From: JAIBJN01 sp963784175
GTDB lineage: Bacteria; Actinomycetota; Thermoleophilia; Gaiellales; Gaiellaceae
Direction: 5' to 3'
NCBI GenBank assembly: GCA_963784175.1
Contig: CAWAQJ010000018.1
Span: 62,001-126,000 of the forward strand
DNA: 64,000 nt
Below the pieces are notes generated by a model. That model was not told the origin of the DNA. It was given only the letters and a program-made list of their open reading frames with translations, and made no database searches. Positions 15,713 to 22,728 of the stretch are shown piece after piece. The position numbers and the translations under genes were made by a program. Each line of letters begins with the position of its first letter. Position 1 is the stretch's first letter.

Positions 15713-15751
15713 TCCCATGGTCGTGGGTTCGAGTCCCGTCATCCACTCCCA
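15713..15751 (+). other. tRNA-like 3' remnant
   Basis: The segment reads like a tRNA 3' half: T-stem GTGGG (15723), T-loop TTCGAGT, CCCGT, then an acceptor-like strand CATCCAC, T and CCCA. Two T-stem pairs are G-U type. No matching 5' half is seen upstream. It could be the scar of an older integration at another tRNA or tmRNA gene. It is not a functional tRNA. Confidence 0.45.
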
Positions 15752-16044
15752 AAAGCCCCGCTCAGAGGAGGTTTCGGTCTTTCAGGAGACGCGCTCAAGG
15801 ATCTAGGTCTCGTCGGTTGTAGCTCCGTCTCGTCGACCAGACTCGCAAGGTGCGCTTGTGGTGAGCGCCACGTTTCTGGCGAGAGGCGCCGTCCACCCTC
15901 GGGCAAGTCGGGCTAGGCGGGCTGTCAGGCTCTCCCAGGTTGTGTTGCCGAAGGGCTGGGTATCCCAGCGGGAGTTGAATCGGCCAACTCCTGCGGCGTC
16001 ATGTAGTTGACCGTTGGGGGGAAGGCCCTTACAGAGGAGGGGTC
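15752..16044. other. Intergenic region upstream of PRC copy 2
   Basis: About 290 bp without recognisable coding sequence. It must contain the promoter for the PRC gene at 16045, which has a clear GAGGAGGGG ribosome-binding site. No hairpin or repeat of note was seen. Confidence 0.4.
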
Positions 16045-16416
16045 ATGGAAAGGACAACGCAGACGAGTACCGACCTGTGGACGTACCGCGAGGCGGGCAC
16101 GATTGGCATCGACGTCGCCCGTGGTGTAGACCTCACGGGCTTCAGCGTCGAGGCCACAGATGGCGGGATCGGAAAGATCGACGAGGCGACGTACGACACG
16201 TCGCGGAGCTACATCGTTGTGGATACGGGGCCGTGGATCTTTGGCAAGAGGGTGATGCTCCCGGCCGGAGTCATCTACAGGGTCGACCTGGAGGCTAAGA
16301 CTGTCTACGTCGACCGGTCGAAGGACGAGATCAAGAACGCGCCCGAGCTCCACGAGAGCAGCTATGACGAAGACGCCTATAGGTCTCAGGTGGGCGGCTA
16401 CTACGGAGGCATCTAA
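16045..16416 (+). CDS. PRC-barrel domain protein, copy 2
   Basis: A 123-residue protein with a strong GAGGAGGGG ribosome-binding site. Its core (LTGFSVEATDGGIGKIDEAT, SRSYIVVDTGPWIFGKRVML, VYVDRSKDEIKNAPEL, VGGYYGGI) is plainly homologous over its full length to the minus-strand copy at 14645. Differences are spread along the sequence, so the duplication is old or each copy was acquired separately. It precedes the lipoprotein gene on the same strand, with 46 nt between them. The function is unknown. Confidence 0.78.
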   Translation: MERTTQTSTDLWTYREAGTIGIDVARGVDLTGFSVEATDGGIGKIDEATYDTSRSYIVVDTGPWIFGKRVMLPAGVIYRVDLEAKTVYVDRSKDEIKNAPELHESSYDEDAYRSQVGGYYGGI

Positions 16417-16462
16417 GAGCGGCCAGCCTGCCGGGAAGACAAGGACGAGACGCCTAGGGCCA

Positions 16463-17104
16463 ATGAGGGGAAGGGACTGGGCCGCCCTTCCGGTCGAATC
16501 ATCCCGGGACCCGCAGTGGCCGTGGGTCCCGGGAGTCCAGACACTTACGTTTGCGCTCGCCGCGTGTTTCGCGTCGTTCGTGCTCTTCGCGGCGGGTTGC
16601 GGCGGAGAAGACGAGTCCTCGAGTCAGACAACCACCGAGGCGTCGACCGGGGCGTCGACCGACGAGTGGGCAGACAGCTTCTGTTCGGCGTTGACGACGT
16701 GGAAGAACGATCTGGAGGAGGCCGCCGCGCCGCTCACCGATCTGTCCTCGCTCTCAGAGGAGAGCCTCCAGCAGGCGGCTGACGACGCAAAGACGGCAAC
16801 CGAGACGCTCTCCGAGAGCCTGAACGGCCTCGGACGCCCAGACATCAGTTCGGGAGAGCAGATCAGGAGCTCCGTCCAGGATCTGGCGACGGACGTCGAG
16901 AACGGCGCGGACGAGATCGAGACCGCCGTCGAAGGGGTTGCGAGTATCGCCGACATTCCGTCAGCCATCGACACAATCACGGCCACGGTCACGGATATGG
17001 GCACCGAGGTCGACGGTGCCGTGCAAACGCTCGAGGATGCCGACGTCAGCGGCGAGCTGGTGACCGCGTTCGCCGACGCAGATTCCTGCGCAGAACTGCA
17101 CTAA
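16463..17104 (+). CDS. Secreted lipoprotein with helical repeats
   Basis: A protein of about 213 residues from ATG 16463; the ribosome-binding site is weak and the frame opens at 16364, so the start is uncertain. A hydrophobic export segment ends in the lipobox FAAGCGG, so the mature protein is lipid-anchored. A Ser/Thr linker follows. Then comes a helix-rich domain of about 150 residues (DEWADSFCSALTTWKNDLEE; LQQAADDAKTATETLSESLN; QDLATDVENGADEIETAVEG) with coiled-coil character and two further Cys near each end. The pattern is common in actinobacterial lipoproteins of unknown role. Confidence 0.7.
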   Translation: MRGRDWAALPVESSRDPQWPWVPGVQTLTFALAACFASFVLFAAGCGGEDESSSQTTTEASTGASTDEWADSFCSALTTWKNDLEEAAAPLTDLSSLSEESLQQAADDAKTATETLSESLNGLGRPDISSGEQIRSSVQDLATDVENGADEIETAVEGVASIADIPSAIDTITATVTDMGTEVDGAVQTLEDADVSGELVTAFADADSCAELH

Positions 17105-17576
17105 CTCCGCATCCACACATCAGCTGGCTGGCGGGCGCCGGAAGGGATGTGAGCCTGCTGGTTGCGGCTACCAGAAGGCTCTCCCAGGTCGGCACCCGCC
17201 GCGTCGAGTGTCGCAGCCTCGTCGGTCTCCACACCGGAGACCTCGCGTTTGGCCGGCATGGGGGGCGGGGAAAAACAATGCCTCTGCGGTCGTGGAATGC
17301 CAGGCGCGGAGACCGCAATAGAACCGGGCGCCGCCATGCGGCAGCGGCGCCCGGTTCTCTGGTTCTCGCTCAAGCGGTCGAAGCCGGAGCACCCGGGGCG
17401 TAGGACCGAAAGGACGTAGGGTCCGTGACCTGCGCCCCGACGGCCGCGGCGCATGTTCTGGGAGTCCCGTGCGTCTGTATGTACATGCTGTGGTGGTAGC
17501 CGCGCCCCCGGCGTTCGCTCCGGCGGACTTTGACTAGGTCGTCGCCGATTCGCGCCGTTGACAAGGCCCGAGGCTG
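17105..17576. other. Non-coding stretch in the island
   Basis: About 470 bp without a supported gene. The only clear structure is the strong hairpin at 17321-17357. Short open frames on both strands lack ribosome-binding sites and protein-like composition. Confidence 0.4.
17321..17357. terminator. Strong hairpin, terminator-like
   Basis: A perfect 14-bp stem GAACCGGGCGCCGC / GCGGCGCCCGGTTC with a 9-nt loop. It lies 217 nt after the lipoprotein stop, and TCTGGTTCTC follows on the plus strand. It may terminate the PRC-lipoprotein transcript, or it may be a fold-back element of unknown origin. Confidence 0.5.
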
Positions 17577-17847
17577 GTGAGTGGCGATTTGCGAATCGGA
17601 TCCTTTCTCATCGGAGCGGACGCGCACCTAGTCCGCAGCGTCGAGGAGGTGGGTGGCTCGGACGGGGCAGACACGCTGATCGGGAGTGCGGCCGCCAAGA
17701 CCTTCAACGGCCACGAGGGCGACGACCACATCGAAGGCCCCGCCGGAAACGAGGTGCTCGACGGTGGCAGTGGGATCGACTTCCTCGACGGTGGGACGGC
17801 ATCGACCGCTGCGAGCGCGGCGAGACGTCAGCAACTGCGAGCCCTAA
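17577..17847 (+). pseudogene. RTX-like calcium-binding repeat gene with two frameshifts
   Basis: GTG 17577 opens a frame containing RTX-type repeats (GSDGADTLIGSAAAKTF, GHEGDDHIEGPAG, DGGSGIDFLDGG). After that the coding signal changes frame: DGIDRCERGET continues one frame over, and DVSNCEP plus a stop at 17845 lies in the third frame. Together these rebuild the usual C-terminus of such proteins (D.CERGETVSNCEP). Two single-base deletions, near 17793 and 17826, explain it. No signal peptide is left. It is either a decaying gene or a stretch with sequencing indels. Confidence 0.65.
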
Positions 17848-17878
17848 AGGGCCGTTCAGGACGACTATGAGGATGACA

Positions 17879-17985
17879 AAGGCCGGGACGCGGGCCGCAA
17901 GGTGACCCTAGGACTCCCCTGCCCACGCCCCGGCGAGGTCAGGCTACGACTCCGGACCCGGCTGCCTAGATGGCTGTTCGGGACA
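17879..17985. repeat. Diverged dispersed repeat, copy 2
   Basis: The partner of 13868-13974 in the same orientation. The conserved block begins GTGACCC at 17902 and ends GTTCGGGACA at 17985. It follows directly after the RTX pseudogene and precedes the amidase-like gene by 144 bp. Confidence 0.7.
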
Positions 17986-18129
17986 CCTGCGCGGCGACCG
18001 CGAGAAGGCACGGCAGTGTCGGCTTTGCTGGCAGACCGCGACAGCGATTTGAAACATTTGCAACGTTCTCAGCGTTAGGGGATACTCGCCGCCACGTGTC
18101 TGCAGGCTGTGCCAGAGGAGGAGTGTCCC

Positions 18130-18942
18130 ATGGCGACTGGGTTCATCAAGAAGCTGCCGGGCGGGATCGAGGTTGTCAAACGAGCCGCGGACAAGCAATG
18201 GGGCGACGTCGACATGAACAGTCCACCAAAAGGATGCGGGCACACGACGGAGACGACATCACTTCCCTCCTACGGGCCGGGTCAGGCCGACGCGCCGACG
18301 TTCACGATCGGCCGGGAGCACGTGTGGCAGCACCGAGGGCTCGGAAAATCGTGCGGCACGTTGCAGAACGACCCCGGCGGTATCCGGGAAACGAACCGGT
18401 TTATCCGGATCCAGTTTGAGCTAATCGGGCTCTCGAGCCAGGCCACGTGGCTGCCGAGTTCGTCGTTCCAGCGGGAGGCACTCGCGGCGATCAAGGAACT
18501 AGCCCACGACAAACTCGACGTTCCGCGAGATCACGTATGGCCGGACAAACAGGATGACGGGACCATCGCGGTCGAGGGATACCACCGGCGACACTCAAAG
18601 TTCCCGAACAAGCCTGGGTGGTATGGGCACGTCGAGATCCCGGAGAACGACCACTGGGACTGGGGGTCGCTGCGCTGGGACGACCTCGAGGCCGGTCCGC
18701 AGATGGTCGACGCGCTGGCCTTCGTTGAGCGGTTCAAGAACCCTGCCGGGCAGTGGCGAAGCCGAGAGATCTCGCCGTTTTTCTCCACCAGAGCTGCGTT
18801 GCGTGACTGGGCCGTGACGCCGGACACTCCGGGTAACGTGGATACCGAGGATGAGCTGCGCGCCTCTCTTTTCAACGCGCTGATCGAGAACCGAGTGTGG
18901 GTCGCCAAGCGCAAGGTTCCGGAGAACCAGGTACAAGGCTAG
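18130..18942 (+). CDS. N-acetylmuramoyl-L-alanine amidase-like protein (amidase_2 fold)
   Basis: A 270-residue protein starting at ATG 18130 (MATGFIKKLPGGIEV), with GGAGGAG upstream. The order of features matches phage-type amidases: a first zinc His in GCGHTTETT, then TFTIGREHVWQHRGL, TNRFIRIQFELIG, a helix SSFQREALAAIKELA, and GHVEIPENDHWDWGSLRWDD holding the second His and the Asp region. The usual DPG reads DWG here. No signal peptide was seen, so export would need a holin or cell lysis. It could be a prophage or plasmid endolysin relic, or an effector. C-terminal 70 residues are of unknown role. Confidence 0.65.
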   Translation: MATGFIKKLPGGIEVVKRAADKQWGDVDMNSPPKGCGHTTETTSLPSYGPGQADAPTFTIGREHVWQHRGLGKSCGTLQNDPGGIRETNRFIRIQFELIGLSSQATWLPSSSFQREALAAIKELAHDKLDVPRDHVWPDKQDDGTIAVEGYHRRHSKFPNKPGWYGHVEIPENDHWDWGSLRWDDLEAGPQMVDALAFVERFKNPAGQWRSREISPFFSTRAALRDWAVTPDTPGNVDTEDELRASLFNALIENRVWVAKRKVPENQVQG

Positions 18943-18976
18943 GCGCGAAACTACGCCTCAATCACTCGAGACCGCG

Positions 18977-19321
18977 ATGGCCGTCTGCTACCTGCGCCCC
19001 TTCACGACCGGCGAGTGGCAGCTACCGGGCAAGTACGCGCCCCTCAAGGGTTCGCCTCAGCGTGACCTTCACGACGAGCTTCGCGTCCTCCGGAACAAGG
19101 TCTACGCCCACAGCGAGAAGGCCAGCGGGAGGAGCGCCTCGATGCGGACGACGAGCACGAGCGGCGACGTGGTGTCGATGGAATACCAGACCGGCTGGCT
19201 TGCGTTCGACGTGGCGAACCTTCACGCCGTCCAGGCGCTCTGTTACGACCAGCGGGAGCGTTTTCTCACCGATGCCGCTGACATCCACGTTCGACTCGAG
19301 GCCGAAGGGCAGGACGTTTAG
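18977..19321 (+). CDS. HEPN-like protein, probably 5'-truncated
   Basis: A 114-residue frame from ATG 18977. The segment DLHDELRVLRNKVYAHSEK has the R(X)5H pattern typical of HEPN ribonuclease-like domains. It begins directly at VCYLRPFT, an internal part of related proteins as I remember them, and the frame stays open upstream into the end of the amidase-like gene, so an N-terminal helix seems lost. HEPN proteins are often toxins or phage-defence RNases, usually with a partner antitoxin; none is seen here. It may be inactive. It is the last gene before the tRNA. Confidence 0.5.
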   Translation: MAVCYLRPFTTGEWQLPGKYAPLKGSPQRDLHDELRVLRNKVYAHSEKASGRSASMRTTSTSGDVVSMEYQTGWLAFDVANLHAVQALCYDQRERFLTDAADIHVRLEAEGQDV

Positions 19322-19353
19322 GGGCAGATTGGGGGCGGCCTCGGAGGCCGAGC

Positions 19354-19409
19354 CCGCTTGATTCCAGTCGGGGCGCCCGGATTCGAACCGGGGACCTCTT
19401 GTCCCCCAG
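19354..19409. repeat. Direct repeat, right attachment site (within tRNA-Pro)
   Basis: The intact-gene copy of the 56-bp repeat. It covers 14 nt beyond the tRNA 3' end and the tRNA sequence up to the 5' edge of the anticodon loop (19409). The one difference from the left copy changes a T-stem pair to a wobble pair there. Confidence 0.85.
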
Positions 19410-19442
19410 ACAAGCGCGCTAACCAGGCTGCGCCACGCCCCG
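19368..19442 (-). tRNA. tRNA-Pro (GGG anticodon)
   Basis: A full cloverleaf of 75 nt on the minus strand: acceptor CGGGGCG/CGCCCCG, D arm GCGC/GCGC with loop AGCCTGGTTA, anticodon stem CTTGT/ACAAG with loop CTGGGGG (anticodon GGG, proline), T arm CCCGG/CCGGG with loop TTCGAAT, discriminator A. CCA is not encoded. The gene serves as the integration target of the island to its left and stays intact. Confidence 0.95.
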
Positions 19443-19684
19443 TGACTGCCCCATCCTAGCGCCGGTCGCGCCGGCCTGGACGCGGCGGGGCCTAGAAAGA
19501 CGGGCGGGGACGAAAACGCTCGGTTCGGGGCGGTTCCCCGCTGCGGGGTACCCGGATCGCCCCCGTCTGCCCCGCCGGGAGACCCCGCTGTGGCACCCCC
19601 GGGGCACGTCCTGCTTGCCGCCCGCGGGCGGGGTCCGGCAGAATCCCGGGCCGGGGACGGGAACGCGCGACTCCAGGGACGACA

Positions 19685-20524
19685 TTGCGGACTTACACGA
19701 TCACCGAAGCGGCCGATCTGACGGGGCTCAGCCGGAAGGCGATCGCCCGTCGGGTGGAGCGTGGCTCGCTCCGCTCGGTCGTCCGCAACGGCCGCCGGCG
19801 CATCCCCCGCTCCGAGCTCGTGCGCAATGGGCTCCTCGAGGACACCGAGCGGCGACCCCCTGTCAACGGCCCCGCCGCCCCGCTCCTCCCCCGCCCCGGG
19901 GCCGGGATGGAGCTCGCTGAGACCGGAGGCTCCGAGGACATGCTCGCGGCGCTGTTCAAGGAGGTGCTCGACCGCTTCGAGCGCCAGTCGCAGGAGATCG
20001 CCCAGTTTCGGGCGCTCACGGTCCAGGCCGAGAGCCTCCGCCTGACGAACGAGCTGGCCGATTTGCGCATGCGCCTGGCAGAGCTCGAGCGCCAGCCCCC
20101 GCAGGAGCCGCAGAAGCAGCAGCCCGCGCCGCCTCAGGGGCCTCAGCCGCCCTCTGTGACCACCGAGCTGGGCCGCCGCGTCCACGAGCTCTCCAAGCAG
20201 GTCGAGGAGCTGTCCCAGCGCGAGATCTGGCTTCCTCCCCAGGCCGCATCGCCGCAGCAGGCGCAGGCGCCCGCGCAGCCACGCCCTGCCGGCCCGGCCC
20301 GGCCTGCGGCGCCGCAGCCCGCTCCGCGCCCGGTCGTCCGCCGAAACCGACGGTTTGCCCGCACGATCCGCTTCGTGGCCGAGGCGCTGTTCATCGTCGC
20401 TGTCGCAGTGATCGCTTGGCAGGCCGAGCTGCCGACTCCAGCCATCTTCGTGGCCATGGCGGTTGCGTGGACGCTCGTGGCCGTGGTCGAGTGGTTCTCG
20501 TCCGAGCGGCCTGCGCGGCGCTAG
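19685..20524 (+). CDS. Membrane-anchored HTH (MerR/excisionase-like) protein with coiled coil
   Basis: A 279-residue protein with a TTG start (RTYTITEAADLTGLSRKAI). Residues 1-50 form a MerR/excisionase-type helix-turn-helix (ITEAADLTGLSRKAIARRVE, NGRRRIPRSELVRNG). A Pro-rich spacer, a coiled coil at about 90-140 (KEVLDRFERQSQEIAQFRAL) and a Gln/Pro/Ala-rich linker follow. The C-terminus has two hydrophobic helices (FVAEALFIVAVAVIAWQ; AIFVAMAVAWTLVAVVEW). So a DNA-binding head would be tethered to the membrane, as in nucleoid or sporulation anchors. No known family was recognised. It lies just right of the tRNA, outside the island. Confidence 0.7.
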   Translation: MRTYTITEAADLTGLSRKAIARRVERGSLRSVVRNGRRRIPRSELVRNGLLEDTERRPPVNGPAAPLLPRPGAGMELAETGGSEDMLAALFKEVLDRFERQSQEIAQFRALTVQAESLRLTNELADLRMRLAELERQPPQEPQKQQPAPPQGPQPPSVTTELGRRVHELSKQVEELSQREIWLPPQAASPQQAQAPAQPRPAGPARPAAPQPAPRPVVRRNRRFARTIRFVAEALFIVAVAVIAWQAELPTPAIFVAMAVAWTLVAVVEWFSSERPARR

Positions 20525-20553
20525 AGCGGCCCCCGCTCCCGTTCAAGGCGGTT

Positions 20554-20569
20554 TATCGGCCCGCCGATA
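20554..20569. promoter_or_regulatory. Short perfect inverted repeat near a start codon
   Basis: TATCGG-CCCG-CCGATA, a 6-bp arm palindrome whose right end is 10 nt before the ATG of the 41-residue gene at 20580, just upstream of its AGGAAGG ribosome-binding site. It could be an operator or a small RNA hairpin controlling translation. Confidence 0.35.
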
Positions 20570-20579
20570 GCAGGAAGGC

Positions 20580-20705
20580 ATGCCGGCGAGCGAACAACGA
20601 CGCATGAGGACGGGGCGCTCGCTCCTGCAGCCGCTCGTCAGCATGATCGCCCTCACGCTGGTCGCGATCGGGCTCGTGGCCCTGCTCCTGCGGCTCGGCG
20701 GCTAG
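20580..20705 (+). CDS. 41-residue single-helix membrane protein
   Basis: ATG 20580 follows AGGAAGG closely. The product starts MPASEQRRMRTGRSL and then has one hydrophobic helix (SMIALTLVAIGLVALLL) ending RLGG. It follows the HTH membrane gene by 55 nt on the same strand and may be co-expressed with it. Function unknown; single-span microproteins of this kind often modulate larger membrane proteins. Confidence 0.55.
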   Translation: MPASEQRRMRTGRSLLQPLVSMIALTLVAIGLVALLLRLGG

Positions 20706-20739
20706 GTTTGCGGCCCAAGCCGCACCCTCGACCTAAGCT

Positions 20740-21039
20740 TTAGGCTTCGAGCCTGCGGTAGAGCCGATCGACCAGCTCGGGCATCCGCTCGAGGCGTTCC
20801 GTGATCGTACGGATGCGGTACTCGCGGAAGTGCGCCGGCTCCACTTTCAGTGCCTTCGCGAGCGCCTCGATGACGTCGTTCGAGGGCACCGGGCGGTTCC
20901 CGTGCACGAGGTGGTTGAGATATCCGGCCGAGAGACCGGTCTTGGCCGCGAGGCCACGGTAGGTGACGCCCCGCTCGGCCATCAGGGACTGGATCGTCTC
21001 GCCGAAGGGCTCGGTCGAGAAGCGGCGCTTCCTCGCCAT
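20740..21039 (-). CDS. XRE-family helix-turn-helix regulator
   Basis: A 99-residue protein with a Cro/CI-type HTH at about residues 13-70 (ERGVTYRGLAAKTGLSAGYL, GNRPVPSNDVIEALAKAL). The rest is a short helical tail (RIRTITERLERMPELVDRLY). The ATG at 21039 shares one base with the proS stop (TGATG) and AAGGAGG lies seven nt upstream; a GTG one codon earlier is possible. It is the last gene of the rpsB-proS run, so it would be made by translational coupling. Target unknown. Confidence 0.85.
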   Translation of the reverse strand: MARKRRFSTEPFGETIQSLMAERGVTYRGLAAKTGLSAGYLNHLVHGNRPVPSNDVIEALAKALKVEPAHFREYRIRTITERLERMPELVDRLYRRLEA

Positions 21040-22721
21040 CACAGAACCTCCTTCACCTGAGCGACGAGCTCGTCCACGGACACTCTCTCATCCGCCCGGC
21101 CGGCGCGCACGAGCAGGTCGACGCGGCCGTCCTCGAGCGTCTTCTTCCCCACCGTGACCCTCACGGGGCACCCGATCAGGTCCGCATCGGCGAACTTCTC
21201 GCCCGGGCGCATGTCGCGGTCGTCGAGCAGCACCTCGAGCCCCTCCCCCTCCAGGTCCCCAGTTACCCGCTCGGCGATCTCGACGGCCTCCGGGCCCGCG
21301 GCGCCGATGGCCACGACCTCGACCTCGTACGGGGCGAGCGATCGCGGCCAGGCGATCCCGTGCTCGTCGTGGTTCTGCTCGACGGCTGCGGCCATGATCC
21401 GGCCCGGCCCGATTCCGTAGGAGCCCATGACGATCGGGCGCTCGACACCGTCCTCGTCGAGGAACCTCGCGCCGAGCGGCTCCGAGTAGCGGGAGCCGAG
21501 CTTGAAGATGTGGCCGACCTCGAGCGCGGTCTGGAACGCGAGCCGCCCGCCGCACTTCGGGCACGTGTCCCCCTCCCGCGGCTCGCGGATGTCGGCGAAG
21601 CGGGCCTCGAAATCGCGCCCGTGCTCCACGCCCCGCAGATGGAAACCCGTACGGTTGGCGCCCACGACGAACTGGCCCTCACGCAGCGCCTCGTCGGCGA
21701 GGATCTCGCCGCCGAACCCGACGGGGCCGATCGAGCCGGGATCGGCGCCGAACGCCTGGCGAATCTCCTCCTCCGTGGCCGGGCGGAAGCCGGCGGCCAG
21801 GGCGGCCGCGGTCTTCGCCTCCTCCAGACGGTCGTCGCCGCGAACGAGCGCGAGCACGACCGTGCCGTCCTCCTTCACGACCGGCATCGCCTTCGACGTC
21901 GCCGCGTCGTCGATGCCCAGAAGCTCGGCGAGGGCCTCGATGGTCGTGGCTCCGGGCGTTTCCACCTCGTCGGGCCCGTCGAGGCGCTCCGGGAACTCGG
22001 GCGCGCGCGGGATCCCTCGCGCGACCTCGAGGTCGGCTGCGAAGTCTCCGTTCTCGCAGGTGACGAGCGTGTTCTCGCCAGACTCCGACGGGGCGAGGAA
22101 GTCGACGGACTCGCTTCCGCCCATCATCCCGGACTCCGCCTGCACGGCGTAGTACTCGAGCCCGCAGCGCTGGAAGATCCGGTGGTAGGCGCCCTCGTGC
22201 TTGCGGAAGCTGACCTCGAGCCCTTCCTCGTCGCGGTCGAACGAGTACGAGTCCTTCATGATGAACTCGCGGACGCGGATGAGCCCGGCGCGCGGACGGG
22301 GCTCGTCGCGCACCTTCGTCTGGAAGTGGTAGAGGATCTGCGGCAGCTGCCGGTACGAGGAGATCTCACGCGCGTGGAACGTGATCGTCTCCTCGTGCGT
22401 CATCGCCAGCACGAACGGGCGCCCCATGCGGTCCTCGGTCTTCCAGAGCTCCGGGATCGGGTACCGGCCGCTCGTCTGCCACAGCTCGGCGGGCGCGATC
22501 ACCGGCATGAACATCTCCTGGCCGCCGATGGCGTTGATCTCCTCGCGGACGATCTGGACGGCCTTCTCGTGGACGCGCCAGCCCAACGGCAGGAACGACC
22601 ACAGGCCGGCGCTCACCTGGCGGATGAAGCCGCCGCGGACGAGCAGCCGGTGGCTCGCGGCGTCGGCATCGCCCGGATCCTCCCGGAGGGTCGGGATGAA
22701 GAGCTTGGAGGCCTTCGGCAT
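21039..22721 (-). CDS. proS: Prolyl-tRNA synthetase
   Basis: A 560-residue class II synthetase of the bacterial type that charges tRNA-Pro. Motifs visible are GLWSFLPLGWRVHEK (motif 1 region), TKVRDEPRPRAGLIRVREFIMKD (motif 2) and VMGSYGIGPGRIMAA (motif 3). An editing insertion of about 180 residues lies between motifs 2 and 3, containing SKAMPVVKEDG. A four-Cys-like pair CPKCGGRL is also present. The C-terminal anticodon-binding domain is complete. It is part of the long minus-strand operon and is coupled to the XRE gene. Confidence 0.96.
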   Translation of the reverse strand: MPKASKLFIPTLREDPGDADAASHRLLVRGGFIRQVSAGLWSFLPLGWRVHEKAVQIVREEINAIGGQEMFMPVIAPAELWQTSGRYPIPELWKTEDRMGRPFVLAMTHEETITFHAREISSYRQLPQILYHFQTKVRDEPRPRAGLIRVREFIMKDSYSFDRDEEGLEVSFRKHEGAYHRIFQRCGLEYYAVQAESGMMGGSESVDFLAPSESGENTLVTCENGDFAADLEVARGIPRAPEFPERLDGPDEVETPGATTIEALAELLGIDDAATSKAMPVVKEDGTVVLALVRGDDRLEEAKTAAALAAGFRPATEEEIRQAFGADPGSIGPVGFGGEILADEALREGQFVVGANRTGFHLRGVEHGRDFEARFADIREPREGDTCPKCGGRLAFQTALEVGHIFKLGSRYSEPLGARFLDEDGVERPIVMGSYGIGPGRIMAAAVEQNHDEHGIAWPRSLAPYEVEVVAIGAAGPEAVEIAERVTGDLEGEGLEVLLDDRDMRPGEKFADADLIGCPVRVTVGKKTLEDGRVDLLVRAGRADERVSVDELVAQVKEVL

Positions 22722-22728
22722 CAGTCGA

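Larger units (their letters stand above)
14114..19409. mobile_element. Integrase-less genomic island at tRNA-Pro(GGG)
   Basis: A 5.3-kb segment bounded by the 56-bp direct repeats described at each end. The intact tRNA is at the right end, with its 3' end pointing into the island, and the duplicated 3' half is at the left, the classical layout for site-specific integration into a tRNA gene. Cargo is accessory: a DUF2188-like protein, two PRC-barrel paralogues, a frameshifted hydrophobic micro-ORF, a Rho_N-like microprotein, a lipoprotein, an RTX pseudogene, an amidase-like protein and a truncated HEPN-like gene. No integrase, excisionase or transposase frame was found inside. It may be a decayed element, or one moved in trans. 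Confidence 0.75.

Noticed and set aside
14170..19353. Integrase or transposase gene in the island
   Set aside because: No frame with tyrosine- or serine-recombinase, or transposase, motifs was found on either strand.
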